From the NCBI RefSeq assembly GCF_000018025.1, contig NC_009831.1, forward strand, positions 3,286,001-3,350,000: 64,000 nucleotides of DNA. The letters are read 5' to 3'. Both the position numbers and the translations under genes were made by a program. Below, piece after piece: positions 51,789 through 62,138 of this stretch. Source of the DNA: Shewanella sediminis HAW-EB3. GTDB taxonomy: Bacteria; Pseudomonadota; Gammaproteobacteria; Enterobacterales; Shewanellaceae. Every line of letters starts with the position of its first letter. Position 1 is the stretch's first letter. The notes under the pieces were generated by a model. That model worked only from the letters and a program-made list of their open reading frames with translations, was not told the origin of the DNA and ran no database searches.

Positions 51789-52645
51789 ACCGGTTTCCCG
51801 GCTTCCGCCAAGCGTCCAAGAGCAGGTTCAGCTCTTGTATCGCTAATGCTATCCATTAAACCGGATAGCTCTTTACCCACAGAGACCACTGCGCCAACAA
51901 TAATTAACGTGGGCCCGGCAACCCCTATTTTTCTCGCCGTGTCGGCCATATTGCCTAAGTTGGTATAGGTTAATATTTGCTTGGCCCGTGCGCCATTACT
52001 GACAAATGCCACGGGAAGTTGAACATTCGCACCGGCATTCAACAAACCATGGGCTATCTTTGCTGCCTGCTCTTTGCCCATATAAAAGACTAAACTGGTT
52101 TGAGCCGACAGCAAAGATTGCCAGCACACAGCACTGTCATCAAAAACAGTGCCGGTCACCAGGGTCACAGATCTGGCCACCCCTCTGTGTGTCAACGGGA
52201 TCCCCGCACTGGCGGCGCACCCAAGCGCTGCGGTCACACCAGGGATGAACTCACTGGCGAAGCCATTTCTGGCTAAAAACAGCGCTTCTTCACAACCTCG
52301 GCCAAAGACATTAGGATCCCCCCCTTTTAAGCGCACCACACTCAAGCCTCTAACGGCGCACCGTAGCAGGAGTTCATTGATATCATCCTGCTTCGCACTG
52401 GGCTGACCACAGCGCTTTCCGACAAAATGTAGCTCACACGCTTCGGGTGCCAAACTCAGAATGTCGTCACTGACCAGTGCGTCATAGACGATGACGTCGG
52501 CCGATGAAATTAACCGTGCCGCTTTAAGTGTCAGCAACTCGATGTCACCACAACCCGCACCGACGATAGCCAGCTTATAGGTGCGCTGCAACCGGGTTTC
52601 CGCCTTAGGTACACCAGTCAGTTCAAGGATTTCAGCAGTTTTCAA
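51785..52645 (-). CDS. cobA: Uroporphyrinogen-III C-methyltransferase (sirohaem synthesis)
   Basis: 286 residues. SUMT motifs are clear: LAIVGAGCGDIELLTLKAARLI, VIVYDALVSDDIL, RLKGGDPNVFGRGCEE, EFIPGVTAALGCAASAGIPLTHRG and the C-terminal GPTLIIVGAVV. A TTG start is used, supported by GGAGG six bases upstream. It supplies precorrin-2 for the sirohaem of NirB. Only the methyltransferase is encoded, not the CysG dehydrogenase/ferrochelatase domain, so that step is elsewhere. First gene of the long nitrite unit. Confidence 0.93.
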   Translation of the reverse strand: MKTAEILELTGVPKAETRLQRTYKLAIVGAGCGDIELLTLKAARLISSADVIVYDALVSDDILSLAPEACELHFVGKRCGQPSAKQDDINELLLRCAVRGLSVVRLKGGDPNVFGRGCEEALFLARNGFASEFIPGVTAALGCAASAGIPLTHRGVARSVTLVTGTVFDDSAVCWQSLLSAQTSLVFYMGKEQAAKIAHGLLNAGANVQLPVAFVSNGARAKQILTYTNLGNMADTARKIGVAGPTLIIVGAVVSVGKELSGLMDSISDTRAEPALGRLAEAGKPV

Positions 52646-52688
52646 AACAGGCCTCCGCTAATGCATTCCCCTCATTCGCTGAACATTT

Positions 52689-52773
52689 AATACCAATCGG
52701 TATAAAGATTCATTCAGTCGACGAAAGTGTTATCTACAAGTTCGATAAAGGGAGTATTGCAACCGGTATACCA
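52689..52773. repeat. TATACC-type palindromes upstream of cobA
   Basis: AATACCAATCGGTATA at 52689-52704 matches a single end of the MITE-like elements; at 52761-52772 AACCGGTATACC is a further partial copy. The segment of 353 bp between cobA and cctA shows no gene. Promoter elements for cobA could overlap these repeats. Confidence 0.55.
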
Positions 52774-52937
52774 AAAGTTAAACAACTGTTTTATATCAAC
52801 TAAAGAATCGAGAGAGGAAGGAGGCTAGATAGATTGAACAACAAAAGCGCATGCCTTTGCACCAAAACAGTACAGGCAGAATTTAAAATATCGACAAAAA
52901 CAACAGAAGACAGAAGAGTTTTACCGGATCCCAGATA

Positions 52938-52966
52938 CAAAAACGCCAGCTCCAGGCTGGCGTTTT
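52938..52966. terminator. Terminator downstream of cctA
   Basis: AACGCCAGC-TCCA-GGCTGGCGTT stem, with A-rich sequence on its left and TTTT on the right, 33 bp after the cctA stop codon. Confidence 0.88.
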
Positions 52967-52998
52967 AAATAATTTCCGTAGAAAACGACTTAAGTATA

Positions 52999-53346
52999 TT
53001 ACTTAAGTGTTGATTCTGCAGTACGGCCATCATCGTGACAGCTATCACAAGCTGGCTTGTCACCCACGTTCATGTCATGTGGAGCATGACAATCGGCACA
53101 CATAAGGTTGCCTTCGTGTGGCTGATGAACGGCGTCCATCTCATCTAGAGTACCGTGACAGCTTTGACACTGTTCAAACTCATATGCACCATCTGCAGAC
53201 GGCTCACCATCGGCATGACATGCTTCACAACCATCCATCTCAGCGTGCATCTCTGCAAGCTCTTGTGATTCAGCCATAGCCGCCGGAGATAAAGCCAAAG
53301 CGGCTAAACCAGCACCAAATAACGCACTTAAAATTTTCTTGCTCAC
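52999..53346 (-). CDS. cctA: Small tetraheme cytochrome c (STC)
   Basis: 115 residues with a signal peptide ([20 protein letters not shown]) and four CxxCH motifs at 40-44, 60-64, 83-87 and 100-104. The sequence pattern ([57 protein letters not shown]) matches Shewanella CctA closely. It is a highly expressed periplasmic electron shuttle between CymA and terminal reductases. It lies upstream of htpX as in other Shewanella genomes, and a CRP-like site is found in its upstream region. Confidence 0.95.
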   Translation of the reverse strand: MSKKILSALFGAGLAALALSPAAMAESQELAEMHAEMDGCEACHADGEPSADGAYEFEQCQSCHGTLDEMDAVHQPHEGNLMCADCHAPHDMNVGDKPACDSCHDDGRTAESTLK

Positions 53347-53561
53347 TATAAATATCCTCTTTAAGAGACAACATAGTGGAGTTTTATTCTTGATCTAACC
53401 CCATCTTGCTATCAAAAGTCTTAGCACGACCTTGCATAAAATAGCTAAGGAACTGCAAAACCGCAACTTTTCTGCTTATAATACTTTAGCAAGTGCCCTC
53501 AGAAGAAAATGTGCGCTTAATCAAATAACTCCTTGCTTAATCAAACAATAAAGCCATTAAA

Positions 53562-53575
53562 GTGACCTTGATCAC
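53562..53575. promoter_or_regulatory. Candidate CRP-type site upstream of cctA
   Basis: GTGA-CCTTGA-TCAC is a perfect inverted repeat with the CRP half-site spacing (N6), about 215 bp upstream of the cctA start. CRP controls anaerobic cytochromes in Shewanella. Distance and single site keep confidence moderate. The rest of 53347-53739 has no gene. Confidence 0.5.
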
Positions 53576-53670
53576 GCTATCACTATGCAATTCTGAATAA
53601 TGTCAGTAAGCGTAACATTTCTATATCAGTGCACAGACTAATCAATAAATATGCAGTTATGGCCAAAGAA

Positions 53671-53700
53671 AACGGGAGCCAAGGCTCCCGTTTATTCTTT
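53671..53700. terminator. Terminator downstream of htpX
   Basis: AACGGGAGCC-AA-GGCTCCCGTT (with flanking TTATTC and AAAGAAA) forms a stem of at least nine pairs, about 50 bp after the htpX stop on the minus strand. Confidence 0.8.
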
Positions 53701-53739
53701 ATTGGACAGGTTTTATGCCGGTCCTTATTGACTCAAGAA

Positions 53740-54603
53740 TTAGCTCGCTCTCAATGCAGCGATGCGCTTTTCAAGAGGTGGGTGACTCATCATCATTTCG
53801 GCCATCGACTTTTTGCCGTTGATACCAAATGCGGCCATCTGAGCCGGCATCGCACCGGTTTCCGGGCCCTGACGTAGACGATCGAGTGCAGCAATCATCT
53901 TCTCTTTACTCGCCAGGCGAGCACCACCCTCATCGGCTTTAAACTCTCGAATACGGGAGAAGTAGGCTACGATCATAGACGCGAGAATACCAAATAGCAT
54001 ATCCAACACGAACACGACGCCCATGTAAGCAAACATCCCCAGGCCTTCACCCTCTTCATCGTTACTGGAAACGAAGTTGTTGATGATACCGGCAACGACA
54101 CGTGCAGCGAAGATAACGAAGGTGTTAACTACGCCCTGAATTAAGGTCAGGGTCACCATATCACCGTTAGCGACATGGCTGACTTCATGGGCGAGGACAC
54201 CTTCGATCTCATCCTGGCTCATGCCATATAGCAGACCACTACTCACAGCGACCAGCGAGTTATCTTTACTCGGGCCGGTAGCAAAAGCATTAAGCTCGGG
54301 AGATTGATAGATGGCCACTTCAGGCATCTTGATACCGGCTTGCTCCGCTTGACGGGCAACGGTTTCAACTAACCAACGCTCGGTGTTATCACGAGGTGTG
54401 GTAATAACCTCACAACCCATGGTTTTCTTCGCCATCCACTTTGAGATAGCCAAACTGATAAATGCGCCGCCAAAACCAAAAATAGCAGCAAACACGAGTA
54501 AGCCGCCCATGGTCGATGTATTAACCCCTAGAATCGACATCACGATAGAGGCCACGAGTAAGATTGCCATGTTCGTCGCAATCAATAAAAAAATACGCTT
54601 CAT
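53740..54603 (-). CDS. htpX: Membrane metalloprotease HtpX
   Basis: 287 residues. Two N-terminal membrane segments ([43 protein letters not shown]) precede the zinc-binding [13 protein letters not shown] (HExxH), and a further segment includes the third ligand area [12 protein letters not shown]. HtpX degrades misfolded inner-membrane proteins with FtsH. CAGGAG lies upstream of the ATG. Expression is often heat or envelope-stress dependent. Confidence 0.95.
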
Positions 54604-54882
54604 TTAAGCTCCTGTAGAGTACCTGAGTACCAGATTTTGCGTTCTTAAAGACATAATATGTCCAAAAAGCGAGAATTCAAGGGATGAAGAGTAAGAATAT
54701 GTATAACTGAACAAATTCAACTCAATTCGGACTCACGACAAAACCATAAATTTAAAGAGTGTGCAGTCTAGGAGGCTTACATTAAGCTAATCTTAAAAAT
54801 TTGAGCTCTACACTGGCAGCAGATGCAGATAGGCATTAATCTTTGTTAATATGACTTAAATTTAGCTAACAAGGGACTGAAT

Positions 54883-55626
54883 ATGACTATGAATGCCTTA
54901 CTTCTCTCCAGCTCACGTGTTGGAGACACGCCGTATCTTGCCCACGCCATCCCCTTTATTAAGCCCTTGATCGCTGAGTTGGCGAACCAGATCGAACCGC
55001 AAAATCAAAAGTGGCTGTTTATCCCCTATGCAGGCGTCAGTATCAGCCACGACGCTTATCTGACAAGGGTGATATCCAGCTTAGGTGAGCTCAATATTGA
55101 AATAAGCGGGATCCATCAATATGAAGATCCCAGACAGGCGGTTCAGCAAGCCGATGGAATATTAGTTGGAGGGGGGAATACCTTCAATCTGCTGCATCAG
55201 CTGTACAGGCACGATCTCGTAAAACTCATAGCTAATCAGGTAAGTGAAGGTAAGCCATATATAGGTTGGAGTGCTGGCTCAAATATTGCCGGCCTAAGCA
55301 TTCGAACCACCAATGATATGCCTATCGTTGAGCCAAGCTCCTTTAATAGCCTGGGGATACTCCCCTTTCAACTCAATCCACATTACACCAACTTCCAGGC
55401 CCCGGGTCACAATGGTGAGACTCGAGCGCAGCGATTACTCGAATTTACCTGTGTCGATCCTGTCACTCCCATCGTCGCCATTCAGGAGGGAACGGCATTA
55501 TGGAGACAGGGAGACAAGCTATCCCTTATCGGCGACAAACAAGCCTTCCTGTTTTGCGGCCTGCAGCAGGAGATACCGATACCCATCGGTAGTGAGCTTT
55601 CCCACCTATTGATGCCTCATAAATGA
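54883..55626 (+). CDS. pepE: Alpha-aspartyl dipeptidase PepE
   Basis: 247 residues. The serine-protease motif is [10 protein letters not shown] with the nucleophile Ser, and [11 protein letters not shown] with an acidic residue upstream; the PNPHYTN-type His (LNPHYTNFQ) is present. This is the class I glutamine amidotransferase-like peptidase that removes N-terminal Asp from dipeptides. An AAGGGA ribosome site is located upstream. Confidence 0.93.
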   Translation: MTMNALLLSSSRVGDTPYLAHAIPFIKPLIAELANQIEPQNQKWLFIPYAGVSISHDAYLTRVISSLGELNIEISGIHQYEDPRQAVQQADGILVGGGNTFNLLHQLYRHDLVKLIANQVSEGKPYIGWSAGSNIAGLSIRTTNDMPIVEPSSFNSLGILPFQLNPHYTNFQAPGHNGETRAQRLLEFTCVDPVTPIVAIQEGTALWRQGDKLSLIGDKQAFLFCGLQQEIPIPIGSELSHLLMPHK

Positions 55627-55644
55627 ATTAACCGGAAATAAAAA

Positions 55645-55672
55645 AGCGCATTCGGATGAATGCGCTTTAGAG
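55645..55672. terminator. Bidirectional terminator between pepE and the 5'-nucleotidase gene
   Basis: AAAGCGCATTC-GGA-TGAATGCGCTTT stem at about 55644-55668, A-rich on the left side. Confidence 0.85.
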
Positions 55673-55697
55673 GCTTTCTGAGTGGTTCAGAACCCGT

Positions 55698-57692
55698 TTA
55701 GTCTTTGTAGATCACAGTCGTCGACTCGAATGGAAGCGCCTCTAACACTTTCTTATGATCGGCATAATCGATGAAAGAGCGTGCATCGGTATTACAGATA
55801 TCTGCTCCGCCATCATCACAGCTCGGCTCAGCGCCCTCATAGACGACACTGAATTTGCCGCTGGCCTCATCGAAGGTCAGATGATCGACCGCATAAGACT
55901 TGTAGTTATCGCCACTTATCACTATGTCGACACGATCGGTTGACTTAAGCTGTGCCTCACCCAAGGCATTCCAGCCGTCGTTACCGCTGGCATTGTAGTT
56001 ATTAACGATAACGACATATTCACCCGAGTCCTGAATCACCTCCCAGCTAGGCTCGACTTCGGTGCCGGTATTTAACTCAAGCTGACTGATGTGGCCACTT
56101 TGCTGTTTCACATCTTCGGTGAAGGTATAACGCATGCCGCCCACATAAGGGAATTTACCGGCATGGCTGCCTTCGGGCAGTGTCGCATCTATGGTCGTGG
56201 TTAACAGATCTTTCAGCACCACACCGTTAATGGTCAAGACAGAAAGGTAGTTAGAAAACGGTAACATCTCAAGACTTGCATTACCTTCTCTGAACTCACC
56301 GGCATCGATATTGGTTCTGACACCACCGGCGCCGACAAGGCCAATTTGAACCGTCTTACCGGTGACCGACTTAACGCCTTCCTGGTTTGCCCAGTAAACC
56401 ATGCCTTCACCGATAAGCGGTGCGACATCAGAGCCATGCATGTCGGTGCCCTTATCGCCCGGGCGGCGCTCATGAATGATATCTTCACTCACAGTAGCAA
56501 CCACTTCACCATAAGCCTCTTCAACCGCCGGCTTATAGGTCGCGTCAATATGCGCTCGAAGAGCCACATCTTCGTCTACATCATCGATCTGAATGCTGGA
56601 GTCGATGAAGCTCTCAACCTTCTGATGGGCATCTCCGGTAAGCAGGCTACCAGGCTCACGCATGGCATCGCTGTAATAGGTTTCATTAGAGAGCAGCGTA
56701 TTCTGCCCGTTACATGTCAGGAGTTCACCCTTATCATCGAAGCTTACACTCGCCTGACCTATGGCTTGTGCGTATTGTCCGGCCTGAACGATACAGGTCT
56801 TACCCACTGTATCTTTTTGAGTGACAAGCTGAGCATACTGACCATTATCACCATGTCCAAGCTCGGTAAAATCCCCCAGCAAGGTATGTGAGTGACCACC
56901 AACGATCACATCGATACCCGTTGTACCGGCCGCCAGCTCAACATCTCGGGCATTGCCGATATGGGACAAGACGATAACCTTGTTAACCCCTTTCTCTTTT
57001 AACTGATCGACCGTCTTTTGAGTGGTTTCAATCTCACTTGAGAATGTCGCCTCACCGGTACCTGTTGCAATCGTAGGCATATCTTCGAGTACTACACCGA
57101 CGACGGCAACCACTTGCTCACTCGCCGTTGCATCGCTAATCGTAGCGATCTTACGTTTTACGGCACCGTTAAATGCGAACAGCTGATAGGGTAATAGGTT
57201 AGACAAGCCACTGAGTGCAGGATCGTTGTCTGCATTCATGTTATTGGCGAGCAGCGGGAAGTTTACCGCATCGATAAATGAAGCCAGCTTAGTGGTGTCC
57301 AGATCGAACTCATGGTTACCCAGAGCCATCGCATCTATGCCCATCTGTGATAGCAGATCGGCATTGGCCATACCGTCATTTAGTTTGAAATAAGCGGTTC
57401 CCTGCCAAGCGTCACCACCGTGCAGGAATAGCAAGGGTTCCTTAGCTTCTGCAGCATCTTCCTTTATGTCGTTGGCTGCCTCGAGCACTCTTGGGTAGCC
57501 ACCAAACTCGTTAAATACAACGTCGCCCTCTTCTCCCATGGAAAAGCTGGATTTGACCGGATCGAAGTTGGAGTGAGTATCGTTGACATGTGCAATAGTG
57601 AGGCTAAACGCCGCATTATTATCATCGTCACTCGAACACGCAGATAATGCAGTAAGTAAAGCAACAGCTAATATCGTTTTCTGTAGTTTCAT
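55698..57692 (-). CDS. Lipoprotein 5'-nucleotidase/UDP-sugar hydrolase-like (NutA/NadN/UshA type)
   Basis: 664 residues from ATG 57692. A lipobox signal (LAVALLTALSACSS) is followed by a metallophosphoesterase domain: IAHVNDTHSNFDP (D-x-H), FLHGGDAWQGT (GD), MALGNHEFDLDTT (GNHE), VLSHIGNARD and VGGHSHTLLG (GHSH). The C-terminal 5'-nucleotidase domain with substrate-binding aromatic segments comes after ~350 (GLVGAGGVRTNIDAGEF, MLPFSNYLSVLTING and VIVNNYNASGNDGWNAL). It dephosphorylates periplasmic nucleotides so nucleosides can be imported. A single gene; its start differs from the longer frame to 57758, which has no signal. Confidence 0.92.
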   Translation of the reverse strand: MKLQKTILAVALLTALSACSSDDDNNAAFSLTIAHVNDTHSNFDPVKSSFSMGEEGDVVFNEFGGYPRVLEAANDIKEDAAEAKEPLLFLHGGDAWQGTAYFKLNDGMANADLLSQMGIDAMALGNHEFDLDTTKLASFIDAVNFPLLANNMNADNDPALSGLSNLLPYQLFAFNGAVKRKIATISDATASEQVVAVVGVVLEDMPTIATGTGEATFSSEIETTQKTVDQLKEKGVNKVIVLSHIGNARDVELAAGTTGIDVIVGGHSHTLLGDFTELGHGDNGQYAQLVTQKDTVGKTCIVQAGQYAQAIGQASVSFDDKGELLTCNGQNTLLSNETYYSDAMREPGSLLTGDAHQKVESFIDSSIQIDDVDEDVALRAHIDATYKPAVEEAYGEVVATVSEDIIHERRPGDKGTDMHGSDVAPLIGEGMVYWANQEGVKSVTGKTVQIGLVGAGGVRTNIDAGEFREGNASLEMLPFSNYLSVLTINGVVLKDLLTTTIDATLPEGSHAGKFPYVGGMRYTFTEDVKQQSGHISQLELNTGTEVEPSWEVIQDSGEYVVIVNNYNASGNDGWNALGEAQLKSTDRVDIVISGDNYKSYAVDHLTFDEASGKFSVVYEGAEPSCDDGGADICNTDARSFIDYADHKKVLEALPFESTTVIYKD

Positions 57693-58236
57693 TGTTATTT
57701 CTTCTTTATTAAGACCCGAAATGAAAATATCAGAATAAAAAAGAGTGAGCCACAACAAAAAACCTTAACAACCAGCAACTTAATCACAATACCGATAACG
57801 AGAAACGCACAAGTCAAACCACAAATGATCAACCCTGTGCAACATATATAATATTTAGTATCAAAGAAATGATTTTTAAAATCAAAGAGAAATAAAAACA
57901 AATTTAATTATACTCAAAAGGCATATAAATGTTTTTCTTGTTTTTCTAATAAAGGAATTCAACCGCTGATTTGGTAACAATTAATTTATTCATTATTCAC
58001 TAGCCATATCGCAAAAATGATAAATAGTTAACGAATTCTATCCAGCAAAGTCCATCACACTATAAGAATTCAACTTTTTACCTCATCAGTGTTAATAACA
58101 TTAACAATCTAATGCGACGGAGGCATCACCGTATATGGTTGCAGAACTAGCAAAGGTATTACAGGGGTGAGCGCTATACAGTTAGCTTACTCCCAGATAG
58201 CAGAGTTCGATATGGCGTTGAATCCCTTCGATGAGC
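57693..58236. other. 544-bp AT-rich interval without a gene
   Basis: Only short open frames with no recognisable product and no ribosome sites. The sequence is very A+T-rich between 57700 and 58100. I found no hairpin, repeat or RNA signature. The nucleotidase promoter should be here. Confidence 0.45.
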
Positions 58237-58917
58237 TCATATCAGAGAGTCGATATTCAGATAGCTTGCGGCCGTCTCTATGCTCAGTTCCTTCAGGTGA
58301 GGCACCACACCTAAACAGGGTCCACTCATCAATGACTGTAAGCTGGCCAGGTTCTCCTCAAGGCAACTGGTGTCGCCATCGACGATGTTGGCAATCCAGC
58401 CCCCCATCTCTAATCCATCGGCCTTTATTGCTTCCTGTGTGAGTACAGCATGATTCAAACAGCCAAGCTTAACTCCAACCACTAAGATAACAGGCACCGA
58501 AAGCTGCTGAACCACTTCAGAGAGAAAGTGCCCCTCACCTAAGGGTAAGCGCCAACCTCCCGCTCCCTCAATGATACATAGTTCACTGCCATTCAAGCCT
58601 TCCAGTGCACCACTCAATCGATTGAGTACCGACCCGGGGCCGATATCGACGCCAGTTTGGCTGGCGGCAATGTGGGGGGCAATCGCCGGCTCGAATGAAA
58701 CGGGGTTAACCAAGGCATAATCGAGCTCGATAGTCGACTCTGCCATTAAACTCAGCGCATCACTGTTTCTAAGCCCATGTTCAGTTCTTTCACAGCCAGA
58801 AGCGATGGGCTTAAGTCCCAGAGTATGGCTCCCCATCTCTTTGGCCCGATTAAGCAGCGCAGCACTGATGAATGTTTTACCGCAATCGGTATCGGTCCCC
58901 GTGACAAAGTAGATCAT
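58237..58917 (-). CDS. bioD: Dethiobiotin synthetase BioD
   Basis: 226 residues. The P-loop VTGTDTDCGKTFISAAL, LKPIASGC and the effector segment IIEGAGGWRLPLG define BioD, the ATP- and CO2-dependent step from diaminopelargonic acid to dethiobiotin. Last gene of the bioB-F-C-D run, 10 bp after bioC. Confidence 0.94.
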   Translation of the reverse strand: MIYFVTGTDTDCGKTFISAALLNRAKEMGSHTLGLKPIASGCERTEHGLRNSDALSLMAESTIELDYALVNPVSFEPAIAPHIAASQTGVDIGPGSVLNRLSGALEGLNGSELCIIEGAGGWRLPLGEGHFLSEVVQQLSVPVILVVGVKLGCLNHAVLTQEAIKADGLEMGGWIANIVDGDTSCLEENLASLQSLMSGPCLGVVPHLKELSIETAASYLNIDSLI

Positions 58918-58927
58918 GATTTACCTT

Positions 58928-59728
58928 TTATCTCTTTACTGCGCGAATGATTGCTATCTGATAGGTCAAGGGAATGCCTTGTGGCGTTCTTAACTTCTCC
59001 GCTTTCTCGAGGAGTTTCATCCAGTCACCCCGTCCGCGTATACCATGATTGACCATAGATTTAGACTGACTGCTCACCTTGGCATCGGCATGGATTGAAG
59101 CCCCGACCCCTTTGATGGAATAGAGTAGCTCCTTAAGATCATCGAAATAGACCGTCATCGACTCGAGCCTTGACGATTTTATTTGCCACTCTTGTGTATC
59201 GAACTGTGAGCTTATCTCAGACAAGGCGCGGAACGCATTAGCCCTGAAACCTAACTGAGTCAACTCAGCTAAGCTTCCCTGTGCCACCACGGCTAAATGA
59301 TACTCTCCGGCTGGTCTGAGTACATTAGCTGTACTGTGAAAAGACTGTGCCAAATCATCACACCACTGTAGGGCTAAGTTAGAATAAACGCTGTCGATAC
59401 TGCTTTTTGGCAGTGGAATCGTTTTAGCGTCGGCGCATACCGTCTCATAGTCAGGGAAATTTTTATTAAGCTGCTCAAGCATACCTGCGGCGATGTCTAA
59501 CGCTATCACGGATGAGAGTTCTGTAAACTGACTGAAATCTGTACCCGGTCCCGCCCCGATATCGAGCAAGGCTCCGTTAGGACGCATACCGCTGAATAAG
59601 GCCTCACAGGAGAGTTTCTGCAAACAGTTATGCCTATGGTAGGTTTTGGCTGCAGCAGAAAACCGCTCGGCTACCACGCTCTCATCGATTGTCGGTTTTA
59701 CCCCATGACTCACTACTTCGGGTTTCAT
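58928..59728 (-). CDS. bioC: Malonyl-ACP O-methyltransferase BioC
   Basis: 266 residues from ATG 59728 (a TTG directly upstream is not needed). The SAM-binding motif ALLDIGAGPGTDFSQF and VIALDIAAGMLEQL then DAKTIPLPKSSIDSVYSNLALQWC resemble BioC. It methylates malonyl-ACP so the biotin pimelate chain can be built by fatty-acid enzymes. 60 bp after bioF, on the same strand. Confidence 0.93.
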   Translation of the reverse strand: MKPEVVSHGVKPTIDESVVAERFSAAAKTYHRHNCLQKLSCEALFSGMRPNGALLDIGAGPGTDFSQFTELSSVIALDIAAGMLEQLNKNFPDYETVCADAKTIPLPKSSIDSVYSNLALQWCDDLAQSFHSTANVLRPAGEYHLAVVAQGSLAELTQLGFRANAFRALSEISSQFDTQEWQIKSSRLESMTVYFDDLKELLYSIKGVGASIHADAKVSSQSKSMVNHGIRGRGDWMKLLEKAEKLRTPQGIPLTYQIAIIRAVKR

Positions 59729-59788
59729 CAAACTATATGCTCACTCTCATTCAACAATGATTGATTTTACTGTTGTACTTTCTCAGTC

Positions 59789-60979
59789 TTAACCAAGCGC
59801 CTGGGTTAAGGCGCTGACGAGCCTGTCTAACTCATCATGTGTGTGGATCGCAGTGATAGTTATCCTTAATCGGGCGCTCCCCTTAGGCACGGTTGGGGGA
59901 CGTATCGCACCGACCCAGATCCCGGACTCATTTAACTGCTGAGCAACCCACACCGTTTTATCGACATCACCGATGATCAGCGGTTGAATGGGTGTTATCG
60001 ATTCTGTCAGGCCTATGTTAGCTAACGAGCAAGCCCGTTTAAAGTAATGGATGTTATCGGCCAAGGTTAATGCCCGCTCATCGGATTCTTGTGTCAGCTC
60101 CACCGCCGCCAACGCGACACAGGCATTCGCCGGAGAAAGCGCCGTCGAGTAGATATAATCTCTGGCGTTAGACACTAAGAAGTCGATTAATGCCTGACTG
60201 CCCAGAATCGCAGCGCCCTGACAACCCAGGGCCTTGCCGAAGGTGACTACCTGTACATCGGCAAGCTCGGCGCTGGCGGGAACATAATTACCCAGGGCGG
60301 CCTGAATGCCGAAACCATGGGCGTCATCGACAATCAACCAGCTGTTATTTCGTTTGCAAGATGTTGATAGCGCCTCGAGGGGCGCCATATCACCATCCAT
60401 ACTGAATATGCTCTCGGTGATAACGGCTTGGGGGGAGTATTTAGCGATTAATCGATCGGCACTTTGAATATCGTTATGCAAAAAACGTTTAAATGTCGCC
60501 TCGCTGTCGGTTAACCCGTCGATAATCGAGGCATGAACCAACTTATCGGCAATCACGGTATCACCGCTACCGAACAAGGTTTTCATCAATGCAGAATTTG
60601 CACTGAAACCTGAGCAGAATAGCAGCCCCGCTTCGTGTCCGGTAATTTGGCAGAGCGTTTGCTCCAGGCGTACGTGCGCCTCACTGTAGCCCGTGACTAA
60701 AGGAGAGGAGCCACTGCCGACGCCATATCTCTTGGCACCGGTATTGAGTGAATCGAGCAGCCCTGACGCCTGAGAGAGTCCAAGATAATCATTGCTACTG
60801 AAATTAAGGTAGTGCCTGCCATTCAAGGAAAAGTCTACCGTCTCTCCCTCAATTGGCGTTAAGGCTTGTCTGCGCCTCAACAGGCCGGCATCGTTAAGCT
60901 GAGCCTGTTTGCTCCTAATCTTATCGGATAAAGAGTGTTTTTTAGCCTTAGACCCGGCGCTAACATCAGACACAATCAC
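59789..60979 (-). CDS. bioF: 8-amino-7-oxononanoate synthase BioF
   Basis: 396 residues from a GTG start with GAAGGG upstream. PLP-dependent alpha-oxoamine synthase motifs: NFSSNDYLGLS, YGVGSGSSPLVTGYSEAH, IVDDAHGFGI and the Schiff-base Lys in VTFGKALGCQGA. It condenses pimeloyl-ACP with alanine. 28 bp after bioB. Confidence 0.95.
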   Translation of the reverse strand: MIVSDVSAGSKAKKHSLSDKIRSKQAQLNDAGLLRRRQALTPIEGETVDFSLNGRHYLNFSSNDYLGLSQASGLLDSLNTGAKRYGVGSGSSPLVTGYSEAHVRLEQTLCQITGHEAGLLFCSGFSANSALMKTLFGSGDTVIADKLVHASIIDGLTDSEATFKRFLHNDIQSADRLIAKYSPQAVITESIFSMDGDMAPLEALSTSCKRNNSWLIVDDAHGFGIQAALGNYVPASAELADVQVVTFGKALGCQGAAILGSQALIDFLVSNARDYIYSTALSPANACVALAAVELTQESDERALTLADNIHYFKRACSLANIGLTESITPIQPLIIGDVDKTVWVAQQLNESGIWVGAIRPPTVPKGSARLRITITAIHTHDELDRLVSALTQALG

Positions 60980-61007
60980 TTCAGCCCTTCTCGTTCAACA
61001 ATAGTAA

Positions 61008-62072
61008 CTAGAGTGCGCCTGCATCATAAAATGCACCGCTTTGCTTATCTTTAATGGCATTGGCCTTAGCACTCGCCTTAGCCATCACCTCTTTATCATC
61101 TTCGACGGTGGCATACTTGCCCTGCTCAGGATGCAGACCCAGACGCTTAAACAGGGTCATATCTTCATTCTCTTCCGGGTTATTGGTCGTGAGTAGCTTA
61201 CAGCCATAGAAAATTGAGTTGGCACCGGCAAAGAAACACATGGCTTGCATCTCGTCGGTCATCTTCTCGCGACCCGCCGACAGACGTACCCGGGAGTGAG
61301 GCATAATAATTCGAGCCACGGCGATGGTGCGAACAAACTCGAGAGGGTCGAGATCGTCTAAATTCTCAAATGGCGTCCCCGCCACTTTAACTAACATATT
61401 GATCGGAACAGAATCCGGATGCTGCTCCATATTAGCCAGTTGCTGTAACAGACCCGCACGGTCACTCGCCTGCTCACCCATGCCGACGATCCCGCCGGAG
61501 CAGACCTTCATGCCTGCGGAGCGAACATTGGAAAGGGTATCCAACCTGTCCTGATAGGTGCGGGTCGTGATGATCTCACCGTAATACTCGGGGGAGGTAT
61601 CTAAATTATGGTTGTAGTAATCGAGTCCGGCCTCGGCCAACTCTTCAGCTTGAGTGCCGGACAACATACCCAGTGTCATACAGGTTTCCATGCCCATCGC
61701 CTTCACTTCACTTACCATATCTTTCAGATAGGGCATATCGCGAGCGTGGGGGTTACGCCATGCTGCGCCCATACAGAAACGCGAGGCACCGGCAGCTTTG
61801 GCACTGCGGGCTTCGGTGAGCACCTTTTCAATCTCGATCAGGCGCTCTTTCTCGAGGCCTGTATCGTATCGGGCACTTTGAGGACAATATTTACAATCTT
61901 CCGGGCAAGCACCGGTTTTAATCGATAGCAGTCGGCTGATCTGCACTTCGTTAGGATCAAAAACCTGACGATGCAATGAATGCGCCTTAAACAGGAGATC
62001 ATTCATAGGTAAAGCAAAGAGTGCTTCGATTTCATCATGTTTCCAATCGTGACGCAGCTGTATATCAGACAT
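61008..62072 (-). CDS. bioB: Biotin synthase BioB
   Basis: 354 residues, radical-SAM [4Fe-4S] cluster [11 protein letters not shown] (CxxxCxxC) and the typical C-terminal [2Fe-2S]-ligand and Arg segments ([30 protein letters not shown]). It inserts sulfur into dethiobiotin. AAGGG is upstream of the ATG. Together with bioA on the other strand it shares the operator region 62073-62182. Confidence 0.96.
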   Translation of the reverse strand: MSDIQLRHDWKHDEIEALFALPMNDLLFKAHSLHRQVFDPNEVQISRLLSIKTGACPEDCKYCPQSARYDTGLEKERLIEIEKVLTEARSAKAAGASRFCMGAAWRNPHARDMPYLKDMVSEVKAMGMETCMTLGMLSGTQAEELAEAGLDYYNHNLDTSPEYYGEIITTRTYQDRLDTLSNVRSAGMKVCSGGIVGMGEQASDRAGLLQQLANMEQHPDSVPINMLVKVAGTPFENLDDLDPLEFVRTIAVARIIMPHSRVRLSAGREKMTDEMQAMCFFAGANSIFYGCKLLTTNNPEENEDMTLFKRLGLHPEQGKYATVEDDKEVMAKASAKANAIKDKQSGAFYDAGAL

Positions 62073-62138
62073 TTAACTTACCCTTCTTACTCAAGATATC
62101 TCTTTTTTATGTTGCCTAGGATACCTGTAGGTCGTAAT

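Noticed and set aside
57693..58236. Small RNA or hidden gene in the AT-rich gap
   Set aside because: No terminator, promoter pair or conserved structure could be recognised by eye.
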